DNA from: Vanessa cardui
Taxonomy: Eukaryota > Arthropoda > Insecta > Lepidoptera > Nymphalidae
Direction of reading: 5' to 3'
Length of the DNA: 64,000 bases
Assembly: GCF_905220365.1 (NCBI RefSeq)
Contig: NC_061123.1
Location: 3,286,001-3,350,000 of the forward strand
The notes beneath the pieces were generated by a model that ran no database searches, had not been told where the DNA came from, and saw nothing but the letters and a program-made list of their open reading frames with translations. This document shows, piece after piece, positions 49,346-61,000 of the stretch. The translations under genes were made by a program, and so were the position numbers. Each line of letters starts with the position of its first letter. The stretch's first letter is position 1.

Positions 49346-49559
49346 GTAGATTCTAATGGTATGTGATCACTGCTGCTCATAGATATTAGAGCTGTAAGAA
49401 ATGTTAAATACGCCTTACACTGCCAATGTGCCACCAAACTTTGAGAATTAAGATGTGTTCTTTGTGGATGTAGTACATTAGCTCTCTTACCCTTCCATCC
49501 AAGAATAGCAAGAGGGTGGTACCTACCCAGACAGGCTTGCTTAGAGTCCTACGACCAAA
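49346..49559 (-). repeat. Decayed retroposon family B copy
   Basis: AATGTGCCACCAAACTTTGA, ATTAAGATGTGTTCTTTGTG and GAGGGTGGTACCTACCCAGA match family B in reverse. The middle has a deletion of the AACACAACAATACTG part. Confidence 0.75.
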
Positions 49560-50114
49560 TATCTCAAATAAATAAAAGATACTAATTTTACAATAGCATA
49601 ATTTGTGTGTTTTCAGTGACAATTTTTTCTCAATTCCAATGATAATTAAATGATTAAATTTCAGTAAACAGTGATAAAATGTACTGAAATTCGATTTAAA
49701 ATTAAATGTTTTTTATAATGGTTACTACAGTATTATATACGTAATAGAATAATATAATTATATAACATTGACTTAGCCCATTAGAGCAAATAATCTCATA
49801 ATTAAGAAGATTAGTCCTACTTAGTTTGTATTAAGCAGTTAAAATAAAAAGATTTAATGAAAAATATAAAATTTATCTACTTTAATCAACTTTACATAAA
49901 GTGGACTACACAGTTATATTTTTCTATTATCTTACTTTACAAAATAATGCATTACAATAAAAAAATCAAATATAGGCCCAACAATTTAATTTTTTAGTTA
50001 AAGTTATACAAAGAAATCGCGGAGATATTTGAAAAGAAAATGTTTGCCAAATATAACTTTGAATCTTTCAATATTCGAACAAGTTTTATTTATCACGCTG
50101 AAAAATACAATACT
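49560..50114. other. AT-rich spacer
   Basis: No supported feature. Confidence 0.45.
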
Positions 50115-50192
50115 TAAAGGCCCGCAATGCACTTGCAAGCCCCCCGGTGTTGCAGATGTCAATGGGCGGTGGTGATACCTTTCCATCAACAA
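50115..50192 (+). repeat. Retroposon family C fragment
   Basis: AAAGGCCCGCAATGCACTTG, CAAGCCCCCCGGTGTTGCAG and AATGGGCGGTGGTGATACCT match family C in the opposite orientation to the copies at 45856 and 46522. Confidence 0.75.
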
Positions 50193-51117
50193 ACAATCTG
50201 TATATTAGTAATACATTTTATAACTTTTTTAAAGATAAAACATGATAAAATAATGTTATAAGTATATAGTAAATTAAATTCAATACCAGTGTTTACAACG
50301 TCCGTATTGCTGACACTTATGAAATAGCTATTTGAAATTCGCTGTGCAACTCTGCGTGTAGACGGATATGAGGTTTGGTTAATGAAGTTTGGAGCACACA
50401 CCTACATCAACATGTACGTTGTATACAACAACTGAACCGAAAATTCCATTCGCGAATGCTTCGTCATCGATAAATCTATTTTCATAAATTTTAAGTTAAT
50501 TAATAGTGCTAATCGAAAATTCCATACCAAAAGTGTTTTGATGATATTTTTAATTTAATTTTAGAAACATTATTATTACTAAAAATGTTTTCGGTTAAAT
50601 TTAAAAAAAGAGTTTACAAAGAATGTTTACGAAGAAATGATGATTTAAAATTCGAACAATAAATTTCTTTCATCCGTAACGATTATATTTTTTCTGTAAC
50701 GTAAAGGAAAAGTGTAAATTAGGAGCTTTAATGGATAGAAGGTTACAAAAATGTTTTTAAAAATATCCATTTCTTTTTATAAAATTTTAAAAGAAAATAT
50801 TATTCAATTGATTTATACTTGATATTTGGCATTCGGAAAAACAACATTAATACCCCAATTCTTAAAAGCAATCTATGATTTTAATAATACAATATTAGAA
50901 TATAAAGTATTTATACTGTTACATGCATGTACATATCTTTGATCTTATGAATCTAATACAAAAGAGGTTGTACAGAATGGAGTGAAGGGTTGCGGTTAAG
51001 GGAGGTGAGATGAAGGAAAGAGAAGTTTTGACGGTTGTCAAACATATTATTAAATTTAGAGCTTGTTTGTAAACTTGGCATACTTTTGGCTTATAGATAG
51101 ATATAAGCCAAAATTAT
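50193..51117. other. AT-rich spacer
   Basis: A purine-rich GGAGGTGAGATGAAGGAAAG run lies near 51000. No gene was seen. Confidence 0.45.
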
Positions 51118-51300
51118 ATATACTTATAAAATATCTTGTCCTGTGTGTGAGTGACTGAATGATTCATCATCGCCGAGCGTAAAGTATTAAAGATACGGCC
51201 ATGAAATTTGGTGAATAGGGTCGTTTTATTGGAAATACTCTCACAAAAGAGGAGTGTTGAGGGAAATAGAGGTTGAGAGCATTTGTGGAAGTCCGTCATT
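51118..51300 (+). repeat. Probable dispersed-repeat fragment
   Basis: CTTGTCCTGTGTGTGAGTGA, TGAATGATTCATCATCGCCG and GGCCATGAAATTTGGTGAAT resemble a recurrent lepidopteran repeat (TGTCCTGACTGAC type). It lies about 360 bases upstream of the RTE element. The minus-strand frame at 51114-51299 is a shadow. Confidence 0.4.
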
Positions 51301-51665
51301 TTTTAAGATAGATTCATGAAAATATATTTTTGGCTACTTATTTTTGAGTTAATATTTATTTAAGCGTTTGTCCCTTTGCGTTTGTTTGTGTTTGGGTGTA
51401 ATAGAGATGAACATTTCGTATCGTAGGTATATATGTTAGTCTGGAGGCTCGCTTCAACATGATAATTCTTGAAAAACAAGATCAAACCTTTAATATTTAT
51501 AATGGTGGACGAGACCTAAAATAAGACTGATTTTCTCATAGACAGTTCTATGTAGCCTGGTCGAGATTAAGCTTTGCGAGAAATCTGGTGGTTCTAGCAC
51601 ACGCAAGTCGATCCACAAATGTGGTATCCAGGGAGGTCTTAAATAAACGTAATATTTTAAATTAA
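51301..51665. other. Spacer or remnant 5' region of the RTE element
   Basis: It is unclear whether the RTE 5' untranslated part starts here. No promoter or target duplication could be matched to the 3' side. Confidence 0.3.
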
Positions 51666-52553
51666 TTTGTAAATATATTCAACTTGCCCTCTCTCACGGA
51701 AAACATATTAGAAACGAACACTATAGTAGAAACGAATACTAACAAACCACATCTTCCAAGCCGGTTGGTCCCCGTGGAAGATCAAGACCAAAACCCTCCA
51801 AAGAAAACGAGACCCTTTTCAAATACCAGATGCAACAATTTCCACAACAATTTATACATAGCGACTGACAACGTTAGAATTCTCTCTACTTACTCACGTC
51901 TATTGGAACTAACAGAATCCTTAAGAAACATAAAGTACGATATAATCGGTCTCTCAGAAGTTAGAAAATACGGCAACAAAATAGAGGAACACGAGGAGTT
52001 CATTTTGTACTACATTGGCGAAACGATTGGATTATATGGAGTGGGCTTTATGATTAAAAAACACCTGAAAAATTACATAAAATGTTTCAACGGACTATCG
52101 GAGAGAGTAGCACTACTCAAATTACAAATCAACAGTCTAGACTTAAGCATCATTCAAGTATACGCCCCAACAGAAATCGCGAAAGAAGAAGAACTAGAGA
52201 TTTTCTACAGTACTGTTGACAATGCCATAAGACTCTCAGGAAATAACATAGTCGTCATGGGCGATTTTAACGCCAAAATTGGTCAACCCAAACCAAATGA
52301 AACCATCACTGGAAACTATGGCTACGGTAACAGAAACTGTAGAGGAAATAGACTCATCGACTTTGCCTATGAGAACAACCTGGCCATAATGAACACTTTT
52401 TTTAAAAAGAACAACAAGCAGAGATGGACTTGGAAAGCACCTGACGGCAATACAAAAAACGAAATAGATTACATCCTAACAAACCTATCGAGAAATGTAA
52501 ACAATGTACAGGTTCTGAATATCGCATACCCTTCGGACCATAGAGACCCGTGA
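51666..52553 (+). pseudogene. RTE endonuclease domain (frame 1 of 3)
   Basis: The frame is open from 51666 after a stop at 51663, but the first part lacks an ATG. The numbered frame begins at a TTG at 51684 (289 residues). Endonuclease landmarks: A-T-D-N-V-R at 60-65 (most RTEs have Trp where this has Asp62), L-S-E-V-R with catalytic Glu92, V-Y-A-P-T at 159-163, G-D-F-N-A-K-I-G at 193-200, W-T-W at 248-250, I-D-Y-I-L at 261-265 and S-D-H at 284-286. The frame ends right after S-D-H-R at TGA 52551, where a shift of -1 (or +2) at about 52543-52550 moves the reading to the next frame. The enzyme would nick target DNA to prime reverse transcription. Confidence 0.85.
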
Positions 52554-53340
52554 GGGCAGCTTTCAATATACTTCCAAAATCAAAAAGTCGCAGTTGGTTC
52601 GGTCGATGCCCCAAATCTCAGTTAAAGAACGAAAAAGAAGTTCAAACCTTTATTGATTCGTTAAACAACTTGTCAGTAGACATGCTAGACCACTGGAATG
52701 ATAGGGACACCGTTCAAGCTTGCTACGATAAAATAATTAATGCAATAGATATCGCTATAAAAAGTACACAAGGGCTTACAAGTAGCACAAACACAGAGAC
52801 AAAGCAAATTATATCAGCACGCACTAAGAAACTAATCAGCAGAAGAAAAGAAATACATAAGACTAAACCGAAAACAAGGGCTATGAAAATTGAGCTAAAA
52901 GCTCTTTACAAACTCATAAGTAAACGAATCAACCACGACTATAAGGTACATCGCACACGAACGATCAAAAAACATCTTCAAGCCACAGGCAGTGCCAAGA
53001 AAGCATACAAAGAATTAAAACCACATAAATCATGGATCGGAGAGTTAAAAAACAGTACTAAAACTACACAAAATAGATCGGAAATACTCAAAATAGCAAC
53101 ACAATTTTACAAAGACCTATACAGCCCACCAAATCAGTCAACATATGAGCTACCGAGTTGTAACACAGAAAAAGCGATGGTTGCCTTCACCGAAGAGGAA
53201 GTAGCCAAAGGAATTAAAGCCCTGAAATCAGACAAAAGCCCTAGGCCTGACAGGATCACAAATGAAGTCATAAAAGCAGGATCGACGTGTCTTGTTACAC
53301 CTCTCACACGACTGTTCAACATGAGACCAGTACAAACTCT
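52550..53340 (+). pseudogene. RTE linker and start of reverse transcriptase (frame 2 of 3)
   Basis: This continues the polyprotein: R-A-A-F-N-I-L-P-K just after the shift, then a Lys-rich linker with K-K-L-I-S-R-R-K-E and R-I-N-H-D-Y. Next come the start of the RT domain, V-A-K-G-I-K-A-L-K-S-D-K-S-P, D-R-I-T-N-E-V-I-K, and P-L-T-R-L-F-N at about 53300-53320. The homologous part ends near 53322; the remaining codons to the stop at 53404 are out of frame. No own start codon is expected. Two or three residues differ from the usual K-S-P-G-x-D (here S-P-R-P-D). Confidence 0.85.
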
Positions 53341-54654
53341 CCACGACAATGGTCTGAATCGGAAACCATTCTGCTCTACAAAAAAGGAGATCCAGATAAT
53401 ATAAGCAATTACAGGCCAATAAGCCTACTACCATCATTATATAAACTTTTCTCGTCATTACTAGAAAAAAGGCTAAAAGAAACAACAGAAAAATTTCAAC
53501 CCGTCGAACAGGCGCGCTTTCGTCGAGGCTTTTCCACAGTCGATCATATACACTCGCTAGAGATGCTTATGGAAAAATTCATAGAGTTCAACAAACCACT
53601 CTATATAGTTTTTATTGACTACCAAAAAGCTTTTGATACTTTACTCCACTCATCGATCTGGGAAGCTCTAATATCACAAGAAGTACCTTTACAATATATA
53701 CAAGTCATAAAAAACATATACGACAATAATACCAGCAGAGTGAAGTTGGTAACCACTGGACCACCCATACAAATAAAAAGAGGTGTTAGACAAGGAGACC
53801 CAATCTCTCCAACAATCTTCATAGCGGTGCTAGAGTCTATCATCGGCAAACTAAACTGGGAAAAAGTGGGCATAAACATATCCGGACGTTACCTGAACCA
53901 TCTCAGATTTGCAGATGATATAGTTCTACTATCAGAAAGCACAACCCAACTACAACTAATGATAAACTCTTTACATGAAGAAAGTCGTAAAGTAGGCTTG
54001 GAAATAAATTTAGATAAAACAAACGTCATGACGAATCATACTAAAATACCTATTTATCTCAGTAATCGACCGCTATCATATGCTGATGCTTACATTTACC
54101 TGGGAAAACAAATCTCCTTTAACCCACGCAACAACGAACTAGAAGCAGAGAGAAGGGTCAACATCACCTGGAAGAAATTTTGGAACCTCAAAGAAATCCT
54201 AAAAAGCGACATGTCCATAAATTTGAAAAGCAGAGTCATGAACACCTACCTACTCCCATCACTAACCTACGCTTGTCAAACGTGGAAATTCACAAACAAA
54301 CTAAAAAATAAGATCATAACCAGCCAAAGAAGTATGGAGAGAAGCATCCTAAAAATCAAAAAGATACAAAAAATCCGCCATACCACCATAAGAGAGAAAA
54401 CTAAAGTTATCGACGCACTTAGTTACTCACAGAAGCTAAAATGGCGATGGGCTGGACACATAGCCAGACTCAAAGATAATCGCTGGACCAAAACGACAAC
54501 GTCATGGCTAGGACCATCGGGCCAGAGGAAAAGAGGTAGGCCAAATACGCGATGGATAGACGATGTCATAAAAATAGCAGGCACATACTGGATGCGAGAA
54601 GCTGAAGATAGAGAAAAATGGTCATCTTTGGAGGAGGCCTTTACCCTCCGTTGA
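53287..54654 (+). pseudogene. RTE reverse transcriptase core and C-terminus (frame 3 of 3)
   Basis: True homology begins near 53343 (Q-W-S-E-S-E, then L-L-Y-K-K-G-D-P). RT motifs by residue from 53287: N-Y-R-P-I-S-L-L at 41-48, motif A F-I-D-Y-Q-K-A-F-D with Asp111, R-Q-G-D-P-I-S-P at 168-175, and motif C F-A-D-D at 208-211. All catalytic aspartates are kept. E-Q-A-R-F at 74-78 has Arg where Gly is usual. The C-terminal part has R-K-R-G-R-P-N-T-R-W near 412-422 and ends A-E-D-R-E-K-W then L-E-E-A-F-T-L-R. The second frameshift sits at about 53322-53342, with apparent loss of a few codons. Confidence 0.9.
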
Positions 54655-54734
54655 GAGGGGTTCTTGTACCCATAAAATATAAAACGATTAAAAGAATATA
54701 GCACATAATTAATTAATGCATGCAAACTGTTTCG

Positions 54735-54757
54735 TGTATATGTATATATATATATTT
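54735..54757. repeat. TA/GTATA microsatellite in the RTE 3' region
   Basis: A short (TA)n run within the 3' untranslated part of the RTE element. Confidence 0.6.
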
Positions 54758-54840
54758 TCTTTTTCTTTTAAACTGTTAATCTTTATTTAACCTAGATCTG
54801 TATTTGTAACAAGAAATAAAAGGCTTTTTATTTTTTATTT

Positions 54841-57800
54841 TATTTTTTATTTATTTATTTATTCAACTTTTACGCGAGCAAAGACGCAGGGAACAGTTTG
54901 TATATATTAAAAAAGAGAATAATATAAATAACAGATATTACTTATAATATATTAATGTCTTACAGGTATAATAATGAATGATTGACAGTGGCATTTTTTT
55001 ATATATTTTTTAAATAAACAATAACGCAATCGTTTCATCAAACAAATGACAGAACTTTTATATTTATGTCATAAGCTCGTCGTTCTCTCGTGTAACATTG
55101 TGAGTCGGGTTGCTAATATTTTTCTTGTGGTGTTTTATAATGTATTTTGGCTGTTTCCTGATACCTGTTGTTTGCTTACCTGACTAACCCCGCTTTATTT
55201 CGTACTTAAGGAGGTTCTACGCGGGCTGCTTTCGCATTTTGGACAACAAATTTCCCATACGCTGTATCTCGACAATTGATACATATATACTTTGTATACA
55301 TATATATATATATTAGTTATACACAATCTAGACAATATTCTTTGAAATAAAAGTTCAACTTAAATTGAAGTACGTGAGCCATTTCATTTGTATAACATAA
55401 CAAATTCTCTTTATGCAATACTAATGTGTCAGAAACGTATTCAATTTCAGTGTTTCATAATTCTAATTTTTTTAACTTTTAACACGAAGATAAAATAAAA
55501 TAACAGTACCCTTGTTCTTACAAGATTAAATAATATAAGAGATTTTCTTTGTATTTTCTATTTCTGGACGCAGTTTATATGGGCGGGCGGTTATATCTCT
55601 GATAAAATTCATGTATTTTAATAAGATTACTAATAAATCAGATTCATGCAAAGAATGTCTCTAGTTGATATCGAGTGTCATATGCGAGCTTTGATCGGGT
55701 TTCAGTTTTATTTCTAAATATCTGAACAATAAATTAATTATATATCTACATTATGTAGTCTGTCACTGTATCTAGTCTTCACCACTATAATAATATGTTA
55801 ATTTCTGTTATATATGTGAAGAAGTAATAATATGTTTTACTGATATTACAACCGTGTTACAAAATCCGATGGCAACTTTAGACGACTAATTGGTTCAAAA
55901 TATTTATATTGAAAGCAGTTCAAAGTTTTAAACACATTGAATTACTTAGAACAAGAGAACATTCAATTAAAAGCTTGTACCTCACTTAGTTATCATTCAA
56001 ATGCGCCAAGAAATGTTCGAACTACGTTCGAGATAAAACTCGCACGAATGAAAACCTGCCAACTCCACGCTGGATTTCAAAGGGTGTTTTATATTCAATA
56101 TTATTAAACTTTTAAACTGAATTGAACCGTGAAGTCTACTTGAGAACTGCAGCCACGGGTTTAATTATAGAATACGATTGAATCGATTAATTACCCATAT
56201 GATTAAAAAACAAAACATTTTTAAACGACGATAATCCTTAATCAAATTGTAGAGATTATAAATATAGATTATACAGCTTAATTTGCAAACGTTTAATTTT
56301 GTACACTTATATATTTACGATTGTAATACGTTTCTGATTATTTTCGCAATAAAATAAATGTCAACTGAACCGTAACTGGACTAATACAGCTAATTAATAA
56401 CGGTTACGCTTCTATTCCGAACCAACTTCGACCGCAAATGGATCGTTGTTAGTAGAATAGGAAAACGACTACTAAGCCAAAGATTACTATTCGATGCGTT
56501 AAAATTTGTTAGAAGAATTTCCCTCGGCGAGGGTTAAGGGTGGTCGTTTGTGTGTACAGGCACAACGTAGGTATATCTCTGTATGCATAACTTATCATCA
56601 TGTCATTCCTGTACATAAATCATGGCTTGCTGCGCGACACGTATGTACATTGTTAAATATACGGAACAGATAAAAATTGGTATTTTCCACTACTACATTG
56701 ATAATATTGTCAGATAAAAATATTGTTTTTACTGTTTCGTATTTGCACATTGAGTGTGTGGTGCGGCTTTTACATTCATTCAACACACATTGATATTTAC
56801 ATATTCCGCTGTTGAAATTCAGTGCAAGTTACCTTTTGAAATAAATATTTTATCAGCCTTGTCGACAGATTTTACTAAACTATAATATAAAACAATAATT
56901 CTGATTGGACAGGAAGGGAGTTTACGGGCTCACTTATTTTTAACTTTGGTAGTATATTTTTATGATTACGATTATTTGGTTAATATACATATATCAACAG
57001 AGATGTCTTTGTTTCGCGTTCACACTTTGCTACTCAGTTATCTTTTATGATTATATGCAATAACAGATGTAATCATAATATACATAAAATAGAATTGCGG
57101 TCTCCGATAATTCCTTCTCAATTCTGGCTAGCATTTATGACGGATTATTTCGGAAGAATTAACAATCTTAGCAAAGTTCAATAAAGGGATGTGACACGAA
57201 ATTCCTTTAACAAAAGAACAATCAGTTTAATGGAACATGAATTTTATGTCTCATACAATAAAACCCGCATTTGCATATATCCTTCTCATGATTTTCAGAA
57301 ATCATAAACTGTAATTCATTGTAATAAAAACCGGAGTAAGTATTAACTATAAAATATACACAATAGTCCTGGAACGCAAATGACCAAGTCTTATCTCGTT
57401 TTACGTCAATAAATATATACACATATATTCTAGTATAATAACATTTTGTGAGAATATATTATAGCTTGAAAGAACCTTGACTCAGGCTCATCACTGAAAA
57501 ATGTATGTGATTCTTAGTTTGTTTTTAAAAGCGGCATTAACACAGAAATAAAAATTTGATGTTACATTTAGTTCATTTTGAACAATATTTTATTTTTTAT
57601 TTTATATTATTTTATTTATATTTTGAAAACATACAGTGTGTTATTACATAGAATTAAGGAATTATTTCTAAATCATAAACCAATAAAGTTTCCTCTCAAA
57701 AATAATACAAATGTTAGAATATGCGTGTAAAAAAGACAACAGAAAGAGACAAAAATACAATCTACGAGTACAATCAAATCGACTAATTACAAAGTTAAAA

Positions 57801-57954
57801 AAAAATCAAGAAGTTATATTATTACACCCAAAACTATAATTATCAACTTACTTTAAAATATTTCGATTAACATTTCTAAATAAGCATCATAAAATAAGTA
57901 ATTGCAATCTATATACTAACTATAATTTAATTATCACATGGAAACAGTGCCTTA
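54841..57954. other. Long AT-rich gap
   Basis: No supported gene. A minus-strand consensus donor, CAG|GTAAGC, lies at 55180/55179 at the end of a less AT-rich patch (55170-55270) with no convincing reading frame. The minus-strand frames at 56598-56786 and 57222-57422 have no domain. Confidence 0.4.
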
Positions 57955-58085
57955 AGGAGAATAGGGTGAAACGAGGCTTCCGCTCGTGACGTCATCGTTC
58001 ACGACCGTCATTTCCGGCGAGGCAATCATTTCAGGGATTCAGGGCGTGATCAGTGATGTATGATACACGTGCTGGCATTGCTATC
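57955..58085. promoter_or_regulatory. GC-richer patch with a perfect CRE, candidate enhancer
   Basis: Contains a full TGACGTCA site near 57988, CACGACCGTCATTTCCGGCG near 58000, and an E-box CACGTG near 58066. It stands out from DNA of about 70% A+T. CRE sites bind CREB/ATF proteins and the E-box binds bHLH proteins; whether this site is used is unknown. Confidence 0.3.
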
Positions 58086-61000
58086 TGGATGCTCAATTTG
58101 TAAAGGGAACGTACACATCACATTACATTCAGTTAATATATATTTCAATAATAACCTCTGTCACTCAGGATTCGATACTTGAAACATTTCGAGTTTCCGT
58201 AAATCAAAGACACTTTCATCAATGCAGAGCACGATATCTACATGCAAGGACTTTAAATTATACTTATTGTATATTCATAACGATCAGGAATAAAATTTAT
58301 AGCCTCATGAGAAAAATAAATACAAAAATACACTATATGTAAAATTCGTGATTTATTTGTTACGAGCTATTGACTTTGTTTTCGTAGGTTTCTGACATAG
58401 AAATACAACTTTTATTTCCTCTTGATAAAGGTTGCTGATATGAAAATCAATATATATTTATGTTTATTTGTTTTCCTTATTTTTAATCGGATGCAAAACA
58501 AATGGATTTATGTAAAGATAAATACACTAAAAAGAAAGTATGATAATTTTCTCTCATTTAGATATGAAAACTGTGGTTTTCAATATCTAAATGCTGGGTT
58601 ACGAAAACTTATATTGTTTTCCTGTGTTTCCTTGTTTTAAATCTAAATAAATGAATATTGGATTAACATTCACATTGTACAACTTAGATCACTTGAACCT
58701 AAGGATGCTTAACAGTAAAACTAATAGGTGCCACTGTTAACCATATTAAATCAAGAAAATTTATAACATCATATATAATCGTTTTCGAATCTTGACATCG
58801 CGATTTAAATAATTACTTATTTTGACTTAACGCCATCTAGTAACTGCAAACTACATTAATTATGTGTACACACATGTTCAAACCAATGGGCATCTCGGCT
58901 CCACTCTATACACTGAATGCATACGGAATTCTTACAAGATTAGAGATATTATAAAACAGGTTTCCTTTACTTAAGTACCTATAATCAGGTGTAAATTACA
59001 AGAATAATAAACGAACAAAGTAACAATTCGTTACAAGCGCAAGATTTATAACTCAACGTAAACAATGATCCTGAAAATGTCTTAACGGGGCGTTTGATTG
59101 ACGAAGGTTATACATTGACGGAGGGATTTGTATAAGCAGAAATGTCAATAGTCAATGACTTATAGCGTTGAACAATATTAATAAATCTGCCAATGACGAA
59201 TGGCCTAATATGTTGACCTATTTAACGATATTAATTGCATAATTTTCACAAATATAAAACGCAAAAAGAAAAATGAAACACATTCATAATAGTGATTGTA
59301 TAGTACGACTACACCGATGACAACTTAGATGAAACATCGGCAAAATTCGTAAAAACGATCACATCCGAATTCAGTACGCTATACGTAATTATCAATATGT
59401 ATTTCTATATGACCTAATATATTCGTCAATTTGACATGTCGATTTACATGCACTTTTTTCGGGTTAAACCGACACGAGAGTCTACAGCGACGAGTAGCGT
59501 CGAATAGCGCGATAAGGAGCCATTTCTATTGGTTGTGAAAAACGGCAGTAATCGGTTTTATTGAATTTGCCGATGCTACATATAAGTTGTGTCGTAACGT
59601 ATAGACGTTATTAACTCTACATCGAAGAATTTTAAAATTAAGTTGAGGAAAATATATGCGACTTTCACACTCCACTTTGTGAATACGGAAAAGTTTGAAT
59701 TATTTGCGGCCTCGGTGTATGTGTGAATGAAATATAATGTCTCTCGTGTTTTCTACTCCCTCACAATTCAAACCGGAACACAGCCATACAAAGTTGGTGA
59801 TAGTTTCGGTACTACATATCCTATGACGGTACACACAACGGATTGCAGTCAGCACATGAACAGGAAACGCTATGCCAATATAGAATTATAAATCATTGTT
59901 GCTGAATTTGTCTAAAAATAAACAGCTTGCAAATGAAATCGAACTAACATACTGTATAAAATATGACATTTGAAATTCTGTGGTATGAATATGTATGTAA
60001 TATTGTCTAATAAATGAACATTTAAACTTTAAGTACCTACTCACTTGAAATTAATAAAAAGAAAGAATATATTATTTTTACGTTTTTTATAAAACGGTAA
60101 ATGATGTGTGTTCATAAACACAAAGACTTATCGCTGTCATACACATGAATAGGTGGGTGCCGTATCAGATACGTGAAATGAAAAGTTATAATATGTTACG
60201 TTACGTATAATATCTTACGGTTTGATATGATGTATTTATTTATATATCTCTAACAAAAGAGACACTTAACACAGATAGTACAAAGGGCGCTAAATTACAG
60301 TACAATAGCACAATAAAAAGGCCGGACATTCAATGTCAGAATGACAAATTATACACAATACAGAAAGTAAACATTTTGGCTGTTATCTGTAATTATTTCT
60401 ATAGTAATATACTTCTTTAGTACATCTACTATGACGATTAACTGCAAAAATATTTGTAAATAGTTTTAAGTCCGATGAAGCACTATGTTGAATATTTTGT
60501 GCTTACAATAAGCAAGTGTTAAGCTTGAAGGCGAAGGAATATATCGTGAGGAAACATGGATGTGTCGGATTCTACGATATGTACTGACATACATATGTAA
60601 AATAAAATACACTTCACAAGAGACTTAGCTAAACTTCGATATAAGTAAACGTATTATTATGACTATAAAGATGTATGTATAATAAAATTGCATTAAAGAC
60701 ATTTATATGATATTTATCGATAGAAGTGGCGTACAACCATAAAAGCATTATTACAATAAAACAACGCTTCCTTTAATGATTACTTCAAACTAAAAAGGAC
60801 TACTCAAGTGTACTCGAGTGCCGTTGAGCTTGAAAAACAACGGCATTTCTTCTGAAGAAGCGCAGATTTTACTACATATTTTAATCAACGTTTTTACTAG
60901 TAGTAGTACACAGAAATACTTACTTTACAAAAATATTTTTAGTGTTATTTTCTCAAAATAGAAATAAAAAGTCCTTACGTAAAAAAAGGTTAATTGTTGA

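Larger units (their letters stand above)
51666..54840 (+). mobile_element. RTE-clade LINE retrotransposon (HmRTE-like), nearly full length, inactive
   Basis: A single plus-strand polyprotein region encodes an apurinic-type endonuclease followed by reverse transcriptase and a basic C-terminal tail, in the order and size (about 1000 residues) usual for RTE elements. It is broken into three frames by two frameshifts and has no ATG at its 5' end. The stop at 54652-54654 is followed by a short AT-rich 3' region. It ends in T/A-rich simple sequence (TTTATTTATTTATT) from about 54818, as RTE elements end in short repeats rather than poly(A). Resemblance to HmRTE-e01 is from memory. Other features in this span describe its parts. 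Confidence 0.9.

Noticed and set aside
55170..55270. Minus-strand exon ending at a CAG|GTAAGC donor
   Set aside because: The reading frames before it close quickly and no acceptor could be matched; a single donor match is expected by chance in 64 kb.
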